Shown piece after piece: positions 1-12,974 of a stretch of 64,000 nucleotides of DNA. A program made the position numbers and the translations under genes. Each line of letters starts with the position of its first letter. Positions within the stretch are counted from its first letter, which is position 1. The notes beneath the pieces are model-generated. The model did not search any database. It was not told the DNA's origin and was given only the letters and a program-made list of their open reading frames with translations. This DNA is from Turbatrix aceti (Eukaryota > Nematoda > Chromadorea > Rhabditida > Panagrolaimidae), in assembly GCA_963969345.1 (NCBI GenBank), contig OZ017768.1, positions 1,054,001-1,118,000 of the forward strand, written 5' to 3'.

Positions 1-1027
1 GTGTTTAGTGAACTTATGCTTTTTTAGATGCTTTTTTAGAAGTGAACTTATGCTCTTGAACCGTTTTAGATTTATCCTTGGGCTCATTGGAAGGCAATAA
101 AGGATTACTGGAATCTTTTAGGAATTGAATGGCGGAACGTTTTATAAAAACTCATTTTGAACGAAAACGAGCAGTTTGTGGTCACTTTTTTTGGTTGAAG
201 AAACACTCATTTTTCCATCGAGGAAGCAAGTGTTCTCAATTTGTACTTTAAAGGAGAAACAAGGATCACAGGTAACGATAAAACAACAATAAACACATGC
301 AGGTGAAAAAAAAGAGAGAAGGACATGGTTGATGGCGCTTTTTACACGCAACAACAGCCAGCCAGCAAGCGAGTCCGGTCGGCTAGCAGGAGCGGAGCAT
401 AATTGACCGGGCATGTTGGTTGTATGCAGGCATGCTGCTGCCAGGCAGCCAGGGCGAGCGAGCGAGGCGAGGGGCGAAAAAGAACTCGAAGAACAACTCC
501 TCTCATCATCGCTGGCTGCTGGCTTCCTCGCTTTTTTTCCCTTTTTTTTCCTTGCTCTCCTTTCTCGCGACAACGACAACGACGACGACGACGACGACGT
601 AACAACGCGACGACGCAGACGCAACACAAGGAGCCAGCGAGAAATTTTTTTCGCGTCGAGACCCCTCGATGGCGGCTCACTGGCGACTCGGCGGCAGCAA
701 GCGCAAACATCCTGCATCCATCCATCCACCACCGCGACTCTCCCCTCTCCTTTCCTTCGACCATTGATTCATTCGGAAGAAAGAACATACGAATGTTGTT
801 AACGGGATGAAGGGTGTAATCGAAACAATTTGTGTGCCAGCAATATCTATTGTTTGGGACACTGTCTACGATTTTTGCTTTACTTTTTTTTACGCGGAAC
901 AAAAACGAATCGCGTTGGTTGCTTATTTCTCGTGATTTTTATGAATGCGTGATTGATCAGTTTATTTAAAACTAAAATTGATTAGTTCCGTTTAAAAAAT
1001 TAAAGGTCGCGGTAGCCAAGGTGTTGG
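1..1027. promoter_or_regulatory. Upstream region of MED12, probable promoter/5' UTR
   Basis: No coding region is convincing here. The first 60 bases contain a short direct repeat (AGTGAACTTATGCT twice). Positions 330-750 are GC-richer than the rest and hold an imperfect CAA/CGA microsatellite at about 569-600. Long open frames overlap on both strands across this stretch, which is a composition effect rather than evidence of genes. The position directly before the MED12 start suggests promoter or 5' UTR. No TATA box stands out. Confidence 0.4.
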
Positions 1028-4000
1028 ATGCAGTCACAGCAATCGTTTGGTAACGTCCATCACAGTGCCCTCGCTGCCAACCTTCCACAACAACCGCAAC
1101 CCGGATCGTCACTCGCCAACGCGAACAGCAGCGGCAACGATCATTCATCGACGTCGGCTGGGGCGAGACGCCTGGGTGGTCCCGGACCGGGTGGCATAGC
1201 CTTCGTCGCTCCGTCGACTTCCAATGCCCCCGGCGCGTGGAACAATGGACCCGGGCAGCAGATGTCACACAGGTCGATGCAACCACCGGTCCAGCCAGGT
1301 GGCATGATGAACCACAACCAGGGCGGTGGCGGGCACGGTGGGGGAACACCGTTTCCCATACTGGCAGGATCGTCGGCTTCGTCGTCGACGACGACGGCTT
1401 CGGCGTCGGGAATGTCGCATCATACGCAACATCAGGCGCAGCAGCAGCAGCAACAGGTGGCTGCCGTGCAACGGCATCAAGCCGCCCAGGCCCAGCAAGC
1501 TAGGCAGCAACAGCAGGCCCATGCCCAGGCACAAGCACAACAACAGCATCAGTATGATTCGCATGACATGTCCATACTCAGACCGTGAGTTTTTATGTCG
1601 AATAATTTTTTATTGGCACAAATCTTTGTTTTTTGACGTTGCGCGAATATTTTTATAAGAAACATTTTTTTTTGCGCCACGTGAATATTTTTTTGCTGAC
1701 TGAGTGAAAATTTTTTTGAGATGCTGATTACAATTTTTGATGTCCAATGCAGCGTTTTTGTTTTTTTTGTTTTAGTTGAAATTACAAAATTTATGGTAAT
1801 GAATTTGTAATTTTTGAACATATTTCATTTTTATGAACAAATTTTTTTTTCCAAATCACGCTCAAATTTTTTTCTTTAAATTTTTTCTATGCTTTACTAA
1901 TTTTTGACAATTCCGATATTTTTGTATAATTTTTGCAACTTTTCACCTGTTTTTTTCATCTTTGCACTTTTAATATTTTTAAACATAATTTTACATTGGT
2001 GTTTTGTGTTTATTTTGTTTGTTAAATTGGTGGTGGCGTTTGCAACATTTTCCGAAGTCGTCGTTTTACGCCAATTAGTTGCACTTTTGTCTAATGTTAT
2101 CAAGTCGCCACCGCCTAATGATTTTTGACATTTTTTGAAAAAGTACAACGTGATCGTAGACGAAAATGGTCGGTCGTTCAATCATTGGTTTTGTTACGTA
2201 CTATTTTTCTAGGCAGCGGGGGTGATGATGCACACCACAAATCAAGCAAGCCCAAACGTATAAAATTATTTATGACTACTGATTTTTTTCAGACAACCCA
2301 TACGAAACTACGCATTGCTCTCCATACCGCCCCGGTACACAAATAAGCGCAATCCACAGTCTGAGAAAGAACGCATGCAGACATGGCACGATTATCCGAT
2401 GGAGAAAAAAAATCTCAAAAAGAACGAACTCGGTCCACCGGGAGTCTTTCCACAGGAACCGTCCCAGGACGAGGACAACCTGTCACCTGAGCACATCAAG
2501 AAGGGCTTCCAGCCATCCGTCCTTCCCTGTGAACTCGAGTCCGCGTTGTCAAAGTTTTCCAAGCCCCAGGTGCAGGAAGACGTCCTCAATCGGACTGCTG
2601 CGTTCATCGAAGGCGTTCGAGGCGCGAGAAATGACAGCGGCACTGTTAACCTGGACAAGAAGAAAATCAGGGATATTGGATTTCAACCTCCTGCTAAGGT
2701 AGGGTTTGTTCGTAGAAAAATTGGGTTAGGGGACAAAAATTTATTTTGACAGATAAAAAAACAGCATTTTTCAGTTTCGAAAATTCAATTATTTTTCAGT
2801 TTTGAATTGCAAATAAATAAATAGTTATAATTTTTTTTACCGTTAGAAAAATCTTTCCAAAATTATGTTTGGTATAAATTTTGAGAATTTTTATCTTCGT
2901 AAAAAAGGGGAAAAGGAACTTTTTTCTATTGTTAGAAAAACAAATTCCCAATTTTCGACCGTAGCAATATTTTATCAATTTTATTTTTGTTAGTCCTACG
3001 GTATACCAACAAAAAATTTTTTTGGATAGAAAGTAAAAAAGCTGCGTATTTGAATTTTGCACAATCGTAAACGGATATTTTTTACTTTGTCATAAAATAT
3101 TTTTTAGTCCTCAAACAAGTCCCAAAAATGGTCTCAATGGTTCTACGAGCTAGTCAAAGGGAAGTCCTATTCTCACCTGGCCAAAAAGATCCCTCTTCTC
3201 CGAACAACAGATGAATACCTCGATATCGTATTCGAAAATCGTCTACCCATCATCCAAGCTGTCTGGTTTCTGAAAGTATCGTCAGTCGGAGCGACGGTCA
3301 TCAACACGCAGAAATCCAAAAAGCAGTGCGATGTCGGGGATCACAGCGTGGTCTTTGTCAAATACCTCAAAGATATACTGTACAAACTGGATGAAGACCC
3401 CCTCGGAGCACGGCAGAAGTGGGACTACTTTGTGCCGATTATCAGGCAGTGCTTCATGGATGGCCTCGTGGATCGGATGGAATTCCTGCTCGAACTCTGC
3501 GATGCCATGCTCGAGCAACATCAGAGGTGCACGATTGAACGTAACCTCGGATTCCGGCTGTTGACGTCCTTTATATCACTTTTTATTCGTGATATCACGA
3601 AAAATATTTTTGTAGCGAGGAGATTCATGTGCCTAATCGGCGACAGGTTGACTGCTTTTTTCGAAGAATACGAAAAACGATGGCACGCCAGGCACCCGCC
3701 TCAAACAGGTGCCAAGGACAAGGACCCTTCAACGGCCCCATCGACACCGACATCGTCGTCGATGGCACTGGCTACGATACACCAAGGCAAGACACAGCAG
3801 CCAGGTGAACCCACCCCACCCCACCACCTGACAGGCACCCAGGCAATGGCAGAACTCCTGGCGTGCCCGAGCATCAGACCGATCATCATGACCCTCTTTG
3901 GCATGACAGCGGCTATCGTAATCGATTGTCCGTACGCGGTGGTGTGGACGTCACTCGAGAGAGGCAGTACCCTGCCTCCGGCTGTCGTTGGCACTCCGCT

Positions 4001-7000
4001 GAACAGATTCCCGATTGATCCGATGGATATCCCGATGCTGATTGACGAATCTACGACCTTCACGCGGGGCTTCAAGAAATCTATCGTCGCTGCGCTCACC
4101 AAGATTCATGAACGGAGCATGCACATTGATAGGAGGTTCATGTCGGCTGAGGATTCAAAGAAGTCGGATTATCGTAAGTTTTTTTTACTGTTTAAAAAAA
4201 ATTATTGCAGCAATGTTTTTTTGCGGTTTGAAAATATGCTTCGTTTTAATCAAAATTTACGATACAGTATGAAAAATTCATGATTGAAAGTTAAGAAAAT
4301 CAGCAGTTCATAAATTTTACGGAAAAAAATTTTGTTTGACACAAAAAAACATTACTATGAAAATTTATTTATTTATTTTTTGGTAGAAATTTTTTTGTAA
4401 ACAAAAATAACGGAATAAAAAAATTTTATAAACACATTTTTTCGGACGCAAACAAATTTACGGTCAGAAATGAGTCAGCTATTTTTTTCCGATATTTTTT
4501 AAGCTTACGAAATAATTTCATTTTGTTTTAAATTTTAAACGGCAGTTTTTTTTACCAATTTTTTTTCCAAATATTGAAAATCCAATCTTTCAGAAATAGC
4601 AGTCCGCGCTGCGATTTTCATCATCGAACTCCTCGACACCGCTGATTTCTGCCGCGAGGAGTCCCTCATCGTTCTCTACGCCCGGGTCTTTGGTCGAACG
4701 AAGGAAATCGAACCCTTCGAAGGCGAGCTTCGAGTCCAGCTCCACTGTCTGCTGAACTGGGCGATCACCGCGCACCGGGAAGGCTCGCATCGCGCTCTCC
4801 TCGTCACTCGGCTTCTTCAGATGTACGTAACCGAGCGACGAACGGCACTCTTCCTCGGTCAACCTTTCGTACGATTTATGACCAGTTTTCTCGAAGACGA
4901 AGGTCCAAAACCGAAATCCAAATATTTTCGTCGTGAATTTCGAAATTTGATGCTTCTGCTCGTTGAACTCCAACGAGTGGGGCTTTTTGGTCACGAGGAA
5001 TACGGTCAACTTCTGATACGGTATTTCAACGTTTTTGGTGAACCTTTGTTGCCAAAGTTGAGAGCCAAGGCTACCGGCAAGGACAAAGAGCCTTCCGCTG
5101 CCCCAGACCCCACCCCGACCCAGCCAGCTGTCATATCCTTCATTCCGACTGCCAAGCCAGCCCCCGTGGATCCCAGTCCACCGACAGACCAGACATCACT
5201 CAAGGAAGAAGACGAAGCGCCAAGGATATTCACGGATGACAAAATCGAGATGAACGTACACGAGCGGATATTCCTTCACCTGCCCATCGAACAGACAAAT
5301 GCCAATACGAGTGCCATCAATCAGAGATCAACCATACTCTATGGCGTGTCGGATGATCGGGATACGGTGAGGATACAGATGAAGAGATTCGCTGCGGATG
5401 TCGTCAAGGCGTGGCAGAAGAATGCGACCAAGTTTTACGTCAGAGTGAAGGAAGTCAGGAGGAGATCCAACGTTAGTTTGCTAACCAAGCTGCTCAACGA
5501 GTTTTTGTGAGTTATTTTTGTAATTTTTTTACCGTACTGTAGAATTATTTGTTTTACCGTATTTGTTTTTTTTTTACTTTTTTTTTCACAGGTCAATTTT
5601 TTTTGTAAAATTTTTCTATCGAAATTTTTTTTTCGAAACAATTTTTTTGCGGATAGCATTTTCGTTTTTTGCAGTCATAATTTTTTTTGTACGGTTTTAC
5701 GGTGTTTTATAATTTTTACCGCACTGTAGAATTATTTGTTTTTCGTTTTCAACATTTTTTTAATTTTTACGGATGGCATTTTTATTTTTTATACGGTTTT
5801 CGTATTTTTTTCGTTACTTTTTACCGTAACAATTTTTTTACATTTTTTTGAAAAAGTAATATTTAGTTACGCAAAATGACTTCGAAAAAAGCGAAAAACT
5901 TTCACAGTTTTTGTTACCGTAATATTTAAATTTTTTTACAGTAAATTGTTTGATTTTGATACTTTTTTGTAATGTTTTACGTTTTTTTTTATTTCAGAAC
6001 CTTCACATTCTACGACCAACGAGTAATAGCGGGTATTTGCTGTGATGAGTACGAAAAGATGCTGAAAAACTTCCTCCAAGACGAAGAAAAAGTTCTTCCG
6101 AGCATGGAGTGCTTCGACCTGCTGATCGTCATGATGGAGGCTGCACAGTCGATCTACTCCCTCCTCGATTACTTCCTCCAGATCATCCACATCATCCTAG
6201 ACTGCGATCTCATCCTTTGCAAGGGCCATACCGACTTCATTCCATCCTTTTTCACGACGCAGCAGGCATTTGTCATTGCTTCGTTTCTCGCTGATCACTA
6301 CAAATATTTTTTACTCTATCCCCAGGCAGTTGCTCTCTCCAACGGCATCTACAGGCTGGTTGAGAAGGAAATGCACGTCGAAGGCTGGCCCATCTCTGCG
6401 TGGTCGAGGACGGTTGCTGGCTTTCTCATACAGGTCAAGTATGATCTCAAATCGTGTTCGGGATTTACGTTCAAGGCTTTGGATTGCAAGAGGTTGTTGC
6501 CGGATAATGGAGTACCAGTTGTGCCACCGAGGATGAATTTAAATCCCAAGCTCTTCATGGACATGCTCAGGGAACCTAAGTGAGTTTTCCATTTTTTTAA
6601 ATTAATACATTTAATTTTCGTATAAAATAATTTCAGCGATTTTTAATAATTTAGAAATTGTTTTATGGAATGTGACAGCAATTTTAAAAATCTTTTACCA
6701 CATTTTTACGGTAAAAACATTAGATTTTGTAAACAGAATTTTACGCTCAAAACTTTGTTCATGTTTACGTTGAAAAAATTTTTTTATTTACGATCAAAAT
6801 TTGTGTTTTTCGACCGTTTTTTTTTCGCAAATTGTTTTACGTTTTTATATAAAAATTTGTACTGAAAAGAATCACTGTAATTTTTGTGTGTAAAATTGCC
6901 CTTTTTTGTAACTTTTTGTGCCATAAAATTTTTCACGATATTTTTACCTTGGGGTTTCTTTTATTTTTTTGAAAAATATGTCTTGACTACCACAAGGACC

Positions 7001-10000
7001 AAAAAATATTTTAAAAAATGTACGATACAATTTTCACTTTTTTTGTACCCCAAATGTACCCCAAATTTTTTTTCAGACGCTGTTTTTGCTACCACGACTA
7101 CAAAGTACGTCTTCCATCGATCGACGATTCCCGAAGTCGTATGTCCTTTGTCGTCAACGCTTTTACCTGCGTCAAAGAGATTGGCAACAATTACGAAATA
7201 TTATCTGAGCTTGCCAACATGTGTGGCCACGTATCGGCGCAGAAGCCAATGTCCAGCGAGTGGCTCTTTGTCATACACCTTCTCGTAACCCCGCACAGCG
7301 CTCGGTACGATGAATCAGGTGTACCGAAGCACATCAACGTCATGGATTATTCGATGCATTACGCCTACTCAACGTTCATCTCACTGCTTGCTTCGAAATT
7401 TTGTTTTTCGGCTCATTCTCTGCTGTTTTTACTCTGCAAAGAGGCATTCTATGTTCACACCAATAATTTATACCTTCAAAGGTGTGACGCCAAGATTTCG
7501 TTAGCTTTGCAGATTTGTGCTAATATTTTGACGGCTTCGGACGAGCCTGTTCATTGTAAGTTTTTTTTTAATTTTGAGAAAAAATTTTTGTTATCACCTA
7601 GATTTTTTGTTTAAAAAAATTTTTGGCTACCACCCAGATCAATTTTTAGATAAATATTTTGGAAAAAATGGGCTACCAATTGGACTAAATTTTTGTTTTA
7701 TTTTTAGTAAAAAAAATTGTAAACAATTTTTTGTTTTTGCATTTTTAAATTTTTTTTTCAGTGAACAAAAAAATCTTCGACATGTCCACCTGCGTCCGTC
7801 CACCCTTCCGAAACGTAGACTTTCGCTCTCTCCGAATCCTCCATATCCGAGAGTGCTCATTTATCATGTTTCTGGTCGTCGAATTGATCTATGACTTTAT
7901 GCGTACGATCAAGAAGGATACCGATCTCTACTCCAACGCCCTTCACATCCTCATGGCGATCACCGACCAGGAATGGGTTGTTGAGAGATTTCACGAAGTC
8001 TCAGCCAGTGAGCGAGATATCACGCCGCTGTTTCACAAAAATCTTCCGGCTATCCTGACAACTGATTCACCGTTTCCTGAGGTCTGGCTCATGCAACGAC
8101 TCATTCGGGTCGCGACCAAGAGAAGGACAGAGCGAGAGTTCAAAATTGAAATGCTCAATTACGTTTCGACGAAAAAGCAGCCTCATCCCTTTGAAAAGTT
8201 GCTCACGCCCATGTCGTTGTGGAATTTCAAGGCACTACATTACGATTTCAAGTCTTTGGTGGGTTTTTTAAACGTAACATTAAAATTTAAAAAAAAATAT
8301 TATTTCACTACTCTACCGATTTTTTTTGAAAAAAATGTTGACTACCACCCGGACAAACGCATTTTCTTATTGTAGAAAAAATTAGTCCAGGAGGTAGACA
8401 AATCCGATTTTTAAATTTTTGATGAAAATTTTTTTACCGTAATTAAAAACCTTTGAAAGGTTATTTTCTAAATCCGTACAATTTCCAGGGTCTAACAACA
8501 ACCATGGAACTCCTAACAACCCCCGACCAGCTACCCCGTGTCTGCCGAGAACTCCTAATCACCGGGCTGAAGGAAAAACGTGACATCAAATCCGTCGACG
8601 ATTTTGTCTGCAACGACGTCGATATGTATTCTCTCCTTCCCGAGTTCATCGATCATCTTCCAGCTGACACGTACAACACCACGGGTGCTGCCAAGCCTGC
8701 GAAGGGTATCTTCCTTGAACACGTCCTGGATGACCTCTTCCAGGTCTACAAACCCGACGATGACACCAGGTACGAAAGGTGGAAGGAACTCAGCGAGTTG
8801 CTCTGCTACCATCCCTTTCAAAATCTGGTAATCACGTTAACGACGGGTTGTGACAAGACCCTGGAATCTGGGTTGTCTGCGTTGCTGAGACAAGCTTCGC
8901 TGTCAATTGCCGTGCTGAGAGAAAACCCGGAAAGAGCATGTTCGGACGATTACATCAAACAGAGGGAGTGCCTTCTCCACAAACTGACCCTTGTCGAGAG
9001 AATTCTGGAACTTTCTACGTCCCCAAATGACCAGGTCCACGAATACTTTGCTATGGTCTATGAAGTGCTCTATTTTGGGTTGATAACCCCAGAAAGAGAC
9101 GGTGAAGCTTTCAACTCGGCTATGGATATCCTGGTTTTGGGTGTTCTGGCGTCCTTCATTGGCCCCGGCCTACCCCAGCCCCCGAACCCCTCCGGTGGGG
9201 CTTCAGGCACGGACGCCGGTTGCAAAGTGAGATATCCAGAGTACTATCGACTTGTTCGAGCGATGATCAATCGGACGTCAGAAGAACCCTTGAAGCCATC
9301 GTTGTCTTTTCTGCAGCAACTTTTGCCTATCAACAGACCCCTCTGCGAGCTGCCGGCCTACATCGACACGTTTGGCCTCAACCCTTCGCCTCAGCGTCAG
9401 TCTGTTAAGTACACCCCTGGATGCCCAAGATCAGTCAAGGCGATCAGAGTTGACCAAGGCAGCGAACCCGAGCAGAAAAAGGTCCTCAGACTCATCTATC
9501 ACACCCATCAGAACGATTTCTTTCATCCTGGCACTTTTGGACTTGGATCGTCGAAGAACAAGCTGGAAGCCGTGGCTGTGGGTCCTCCAGGGTACTCTGA
9601 GCCGAAGAAGGATCCCAGCAAGGCGAGGAGCATTCCTGGAAGACAGCAACAGCATGGACATGGATTACAGGGGCTGCAGATGCCGAGTGGATTCAGACCA
9701 ATGCATCCTGGCCATGGACCGGGACCGGGCATGATGCATCCACCTGGCTCTGTCGGTGGACCATCCGGTGGTCTTGTTGGTCCGGGTGGTAGCATGATGG
9801 GACCACCCATGTCACAGATGCAGCAGGCTCAATTTCAACAGCAGCAATTACAGATGCAAATGCAGCAGAAACAACAGCAGTTGCAGCGAGAGCAACAGCA
9901 AAGGCAGCAGCAGTTTACTTCTCCTATGTACCACCCACCTCCGACGTACAATCAGGCTCTTGGACAGCAGAATCAGCAACAGCAGCAGAATGCAGGACCT

Positions 10001-11056
10001 GTACCCTTCCCGGGACCTGGGCCGGGTAGCAGCATGCAACCACCCCCGCCGTATGGCTTTGACGGAGGCATGAGGGGTCTTCCTGGACAGGGACCTGGAC
10101 CTGGGTTGAGACCACCCATGCAGCCGATGAACAAGAATATCCCGGGTCCAATGATGCCACCCGGACCGCCGGGCGATCAGCAATTTAACAGTGGCCTCCC
10201 ACCTGGCATGCAGAGAAATGCCAGACCACCTACCATGGTGCAGGGTGGTCTGTCGACTGTTCAGGAGCGAATGGCCCCCGGACTACCGAGCAACGCGGTG
10301 GGTGGTTCGGGAAGGATGCAGGAGTTCCCCCAGCAGAGGGGACCTCAGCAGATGCAACAACTCCCGGCGCAGGCTTCGACTTCGGCAGCGGCGGTTAATT
10401 TGCTTCAACAACAACCACAACAGAGACAGTCACCTACGAAGACTTCAGGAGCGTCGAGGAGAAAATCCAATACAGGAACCGGTCCGACAGCGAAAAGACC
10501 CAAGCTGGAACCGTTGGACGTCAAGCCACCCTTCATGGCACCTCCAGCCGGGCTACCACAAAACTATGGACCACCCAGAGCGCAGAACTGGCAACAGGGA
10601 TCCATGCAGCCTCCCAACATGCCACCCGGCTTCAACAGCGGCCCCCCAGGCGGTGGTGGTGGCATGATGCGCGGACCAAGGCCGGGACAGGGACCCGTCC
10701 CAGGGCAGAGTGGCGATGGCATGCCGAGGTTTTCGATGCCTTCATCATCGGGAGGAGGAAATCAGGGTCCAAGACTACCGGGTGCATCGGACGGACGAGG
10801 CGCACCCCAGCTCACTGCAGACGGAGAATTAAAGGCAAAGCTGAAGGCCGCAATCACGCAAAGGAGTGCCGCGGCTGCGCAGCATCAATCGACGACTGCG
10901 GCGGCGGCGGCGGCAGCGAATCAGATGGCACAGGAGCAGCAGATGATGCACTCGAGGGAGCAGCAGATGATGATGTTCAGACAGCAACAGGAGGAGCAGC
11001 GGAGGCAGATGGCTAGGGATGTTCAGCAGAGGGCTAGGGGTATGTTCCGTTATTAA
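1028..11056 (+). CDS. MED12: Mediator complex subunit 12 (kinase module), 8 exons
   Basis: MED12 anchors CDK8 and cyclin C to Mediator and activates the kinase; it acts in the nucleus (C. elegans orthologue: dpy-22). Exons: 1028-1584, 2293-2698, 3108-4173, 4594-5506, 5998-6579, 7077-7555, 7762-8258, 8489-11056; spliced length 7068 nt, 2355 aa, in frame throughout. The first exon encodes a Gln/Gly/Ser-rich leader that vertebrate MED12 lacks. Exon 2 carries the hallmark block LGPPGVFPQEPSQDED. Exon 3 has the conserved Med12 helix region, and exon 4 the LCEWAV-type motif (LLNWAITAHREGSHRALLV). Exon 8 ends in a long Pro/Gly/Met/Gln-rich tail resembling the PQL/Opa region. Introns end in TTTTCAG-like sites. 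The 3' end may be spliced differently: a donor at 11040 joined to an acceptor at 11206 would replace the last residues and stop at 11235. Identity is firm; the terminal exon is less certain. Confidence 0.93.
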
Positions 11057-12856
11057 AAAGTTATTTTTAAATAAAATAAATTTTTTTTTAATAAAACAGT
11101 ATTAAAATTTTTTTAAATAAAACAGTTTTAAAATTTTTTTGTAAATTAGCCTTTATTTTTTTAAGAACTTTAAAAAAGTATTTTTTTTATAAAATGTATT
11201 TTTTAGGCTCATTCAATCCGCGCATGCCAATGTGATCGACTTCATTCCTCTGGCAACCAATGCTTTCACACTCATCGTAAATCAAACGGGTCAATTACTA
11301 AATATACTATACATGTTTTTTTCTGTATTTCGTCATCATTTTTCATCTTTTCCCTTCTTTCATAATCAGTTAGTATCCATACCCTTTTCTTCTTCTCTCC
11401 TGCACTACGGGATTTTCTTTTTTCGCTTTCCATAATTTATTCATCTACACACCCCCAATGACTCAATTTTAATTGTACCATCTACTTTTTTTGTGGTCTC
11501 AAAAAATTTGTTTTTTGCAATTTGTTTCTCTTTTGTATGGTATTAATTTTATAAACAACCACAAACTGATCAGGTAATATTTTGTATACTTTTTTGATGA
11601 AAAAAATACGGGTATTTTTTTTTGCTTTTGAAAAAAATTCTCATGTTTTTGCTTACATCTTATGCATACCGTTTTTTTTCGTAAAATTTGTTTGTCGCCG
11701 TTCGTATCGTAAATGTCCTCTCACCTTTGAAAAAGAAAATAAGACTCGTCGGTCTACGGAAATTGACACTGAATAGATCCTCCAATTTTTTCCCAATTTA
11801 TTTGCCTTTGTCTCTCTCTTCAAAGCCAACATTATTTTTTTGTTTTGTTATCTAAAAAAATGTTGATAATAAATCAATTGATGGTTTCTGTTACAAAATG
11901 GCAATAAAATTTTATTTTTGTTAATTTTAACTCCAAAGCAGTGTTGACAACACTGCCCCAAAGCCTTTGTATGTATTTTTCTTAAAAAATATTAATTTCG
12001 CCGGTGTGGTTAATGATCAAAACAAAACCGTGGACAGACTCTTAGAACCTTTCGAAGGCGTTGCCAAAATGGAAGCCAACGACAATTCATTTTAATCACA
12101 AAAGATCAAAGTAAAATCAAACGATTTCATTTTGCTCTTTTCTATAATAAATAATTTTCTAAACACTTTTTACCGCAAAATTATCGCTCACAAAATTCCC
12201 TTTTCAAATTACTATTTTGATCAAACTGAGAGCACGCAATCGCAAATAATCGAGCGAGTTGTCGGAAATGCTACGGAAGGGAAAACATACTGCTTATTAT
12301 TTTTTTCTGATTAAAAAACAAGTTTAGATGCGAAAAAACAGAGAAAAAATGGAAGAATCAATCCTTCAAAGGGTTAAAGGAAGACCAGATCAGGAAAAGG
12401 AAAAACAGGTCGTGTTTTTGTTCTTAAATGAACGTGGATTTTTTTGAGAGTGTTTGCCATCGAACTTGAACCTAATCTTTGTTCAATAAATTTTGCCATT
12501 TTTGACCTATTTTTTTTAAATGCACGCAACCTGCAGAAAAGTTTTGTCTAAAAGTAACATCTTTTGTCCCCCTAACACCTTTTTGCTTCCATGTTTCGCG
12601 TATCACAGATAGTTTGACGGTAAGTCATCCAGCCCTCCAGACACGCACACATCAGTCGTTTAGTGTGACTGACTGACTGACTGACCGACTGATGACGTTC
12701 GTGTAAGACCAGTGACCAGACACGCCACCGGTAACCATCCCTCCACCAGTCTGAAAAATAAGAGAGAGGCAAAGACACGGATTTTGCACGGATGGATAAT
12801 TTGATTGGATTTTTGTATACAAAATATGTATCATCAAATTTTTCCTCTCTTCGCAG

Positions 12857-12974
12857 GGGGCAAAAAGAAAGCTTGAATGATGGCATACATAATCAATGGC
12901 TCCTCGTTCACTTTTGATAACCGGATGCGTTTAAACGTAGGAAAGAGACTAGACAAACTGGATGTTTTGACCAG
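12857..12974 (+). other. Exon-like segment with start codon and strong splice sites
   Basis: The segment lies between an acceptor-like pyrimidine tract ending TTCGCAG (to 12856) and a strong donor, CCAG|GTGAGT (12975). Two adjacent ATGs (12877 and 12880) open a frame of 31 complete codons plus two bases up to the donor. The predicted peptide is not recognisable. It could be a first coding exon of an isoform, a non-coding 5' exon, or chance. The acceptor near 26635 would put it out of frame with the YAP start. Confidence 0.25.

Noticed and set aside
142..902. Several long open frames on both strands upstream of MED12
   Set aside because: They overlap one another in different frames within GC-richer, low-complexity sequence and show no homology or splice structure.
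3579..3620. Possible 27-nt intron (GTGATATC...TTTTGTAG) in MED12 exon 3
   Set aside because: Too short for splicing, and the frame is open straight through.
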